This document shows positions 42,953-44,315 of a stretch of 44,315 nucleotides of DNA, piece by piece; the first letter of the stretch is position 1; each line of letters starts with the position of its first letter. The notes beneath the pieces are model-generated. The model ran no database searches. It was not told the DNA's origin and was given only the letters and a program-made list of their open reading frames with translations. The DNA lies in assembly GCA_927405585.1 (NCBI GenBank), contig CAKMJS010000092.1, positions 1-44,315 of the forward strand, read 5' to 3'. The translations under genes and the position numbers were made by a program. Origin of the DNA: an uncultured Desulfosporosinus sp. (GTDB lineage: Bacteria; Bacillota; Desulfitobacteriia; Desulfitobacteriales; Desulfitobacteriaceae).

Positions 42953-44315
42953 ATGAAACGAAGAAATTTTTTAAAGGGCATTCTTTATGGGACGGGGGGT
43001 ACTATAGCAGTCGTGGGTGGGTTTGGTACCTTTAATAAGCTGAACCCTCTCAAAGCTGAGGCTACCGGTGAGGCAGCTGAAACGGTTGTTTTCTCTTCCT
43101 GTGAAATGTGTAGGAACCAATGCCCAATCTCCGTTAAAGTCAAAGACGGTAAAGTCTTTAAGATTGACGGTCATCCCAGTGATGAGGCTTTCGGTGGCGT
43201 AATCTGTGCGAGAGGAAATGCTGGCCCGTCACTGCTTTATGATCCCCAACGGATTAAGAAACCGATGATTCGTACCGGCGAACGGGGTGAAGGCAAATTC
43301 AAAGAAGTAAGTTGGGACGAAGCATACACTTATATATCCGATAAACTATATAACGTAAAGGATCAATACGGCGGAGAAGCGATCGCCTTAGCGAGCCGTA
43401 AAGGCCCCCATGATTGGTTTTTCCGAACGATTGGTAAGGCTCTGGGTACGCCTAATGTGTTTTCACATGAGGCAACCTGTCCTATGACTCGTTCCGTAGC
43501 TTTAGACACGACCTTTGGAAATGAAGCGATACAAGCTGATTACGCCAATACCAAATATCTTATCTCCATTGGTCGAAACTGGTTTGAAGGAATTCATGTC
43601 GCTCAGACGACTGCTGTTTCCAAAGCGCTCAGCAATGGGGCTAAACTTGTAGTCCTCGATCCGCGTTTTAGCGTAACGGCCTCAAAAGGAGAATGGCTTC
43701 CGATCAAAGCCACGACGGATTTGGCCTTTGTGATGACCATGGCCAATATCATGATTCAGGAAAAACTCTATGATGCGCCGTTTATCTCCCAATATACGGA
43801 GGGCTTCGAGCAATGGGCAGACGAGGTTAAGGATAAAACCCCGGAGTGGGCAGAGCAGGAGACTGGCATTTCCAAAGACAAAATCCTTCAGATCACCAGA
43901 GAGTTTGCAGCTGCAGCACCTAAGGCGATCTTAGACTTTGGCTGGCGAACGGCTTATACACCGAATGACTATCAACTACGTCGTGCGATTCTGATCGTAA
44001 ATATGATGATTGGAAACTTAGAAGTTCCGGGGGGTTACTATAGAACCAAACCGGCCAATTTCTTAAAAGATTTCCCGGATCAAGCCGCTTACGCTAAAGG
44101 CTTAGGGGGTATAGCTCAACCGGGTTTCCCCAGGCCAACTAGGAGACGAATTGATGGCACAGGCGTTAAAGGCACACCAGGTCAAATCATTCCTGCTTAT
44201 GATGGGGCGGTCGGGCAAATAGTTGAGAGCATCCTAACTGAAGATCCCTACCCGATCAAAGCCTGGCTTATTCATCGCTTTAATCCCTATATATCGATGT
44301 CTGAAAGTGCGAGGA
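42953..44315 (+). CDS. Tat-exported molybdopterin oxidoreductase, PsrA/PhsA-like (3' end outside window)
   Basis: The first 454 residues of a complex iron-sulfur molybdoenzyme catalytic subunit. A Tat signal (KRRNFLKG, residues 2-9) directs the folded enzyme outside. One [4Fe-4S] site follows (Cys50, Cys53, Cys57, Cys85), then molybdopterin-binding regions. Cys176 in HEATCPMTR is at the expected molybdenum-ligand position, so a Cys rather than Sec or Ser enzyme. These features fit the polysulfide, thiosulfate, tetrathionate or related reductase branch; the substrate cannot be fixed. ATG 42953 has AAAGGA 12 bases upstream, and an in-frame ATG lies at 42941. Partner subunits would lie beyond the window. 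The upstream rhodanese genes favour a sulfur substrate. Confidence 0.9.
   Translation, partial: MKRRNFLKGILYGTGGTIAVVGGFGTFNKLNPLKAEATGEAAETVVFSSCEMCRNQCPISVKVKDGKVFKIDGHPSDEAFGGVICARGNAGPSLLYDPQRIKKPMIRTGERGEGKFKEVSWDEAYTYISDKLYNVKDQYGGEAIALASRKGPHDWFFRTIGKALGTPNVFSHEATCPMTRSVALDTTFGNEAIQADYANTKYLISIGRNWFEGIHVAQTTAVSKALSNGAKLVVLDPRFSVTASKGEWLPIKATTDLAFVMTMANIMIQEKLYDAPFISQYTEGFEQWADEVKDKTPEWAEQETGISKDKILQITREFAAAAPKAILDFGWRTAYTPNDYQLRRAILIVNMMIGNLEVPGGYYRTKPANFLKDFPDQAAYAKGLGGIAQPGFPRPTRRRIDGTGVKGTPGQIIPAYDGAVGQIVESILTEDPYPIKAWLIHRFNPYISMSESAR

Noticed and set aside
42953-44315. Selenocysteine at the molybdenum site of the oxidoreductase
   Set aside because: The codon at the ligand position is TGT (Cys176), not TGA, and the frame is open throughout.

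Overview
The window looks like chromosome of a strictly anaerobic, spore-former-type Firmicute of the Peptococcaceae (Desulfosporosinus/Desulfitobacterium-like). This is inferred from strong AGGAGG ribosome sites with many TTG/GTG starts, sigma-54 enhancer-binding regulators, TRAP transport, Na+-pumping decarboxylase genes, CWB2 cell-wall proteins, c-di-GMP enzymes and a Tat-exported molybdopterin oxidoreductase. No rRNA, tRNA or CRISPR array was seen.

Layout. 1-4541: a PAS/GAF histidine kinase (5' end outside the window) with two response regulators, one carrying HDOD. 4741-4929: a small ferredoxin. 5058-11665: a short-chain fatty acid module, with CoA-transferase atoD-atoA on plus, and atoE permease and the AtoC/AtoS two-component pair on minus. 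Sigma-54 -24/-12 promoters lie before atoD and before atoE, and a paired candidate enhancer site lies upstream of atoE. 12014-16319: a ferredoxin-nitroreductase and a DctPQM TRAP operon. 16264-18386 (minus): a radical-SAM/DUF4130 putative DNA repair pair whose promoter has a LexA-type box between -35 and -10. 18603-22766: an NmrA-like reductase, a CWB2-NlpC/P60 wall hydrolase and a PLP-fold/GNAT fusion lacking the PLP lysine. 23200-25776 and 36497-38962: two sensor GGDEF/HD-GYP proteins.

26308-35180 is a coherent propionate/succinate block. A PrpR-like sigma-54 activator is followed by a helically phased GNAACG array, a terminator and a near-consensus sigma-54 promoter. After these come a 54-codon scar joining the start of sucC to an internal part of sucD, then methylmalonyl-CoA mutase (two subunits), epimerase, the four subunits of Na+-translocating methylmalonyl-CoA decarboxylase and a thioesterase. 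Together these interconvert succinyl-CoA and propionyl-CoA + CO2 with Na+ export.

The most exciting item is at 39114-40660: a GctAB-type CoA-transferase whose alpha subunit has an in-frame TGA at codon 103. The homologous frame resumes at once, a bacterial SECIS-like hairpin sits at the expected distance, and the ATGA coupling to the beta subunit is intact. This is a candidate selenocysteine-containing CoA-transferase. The right end (41012-44315) holds two divergent rhodanese lipoproteins, one with the catalytic Cys replaced by Asp, and the start of a PsrA/PhsA-like oxidoreductase, suggesting sulfur metabolism.
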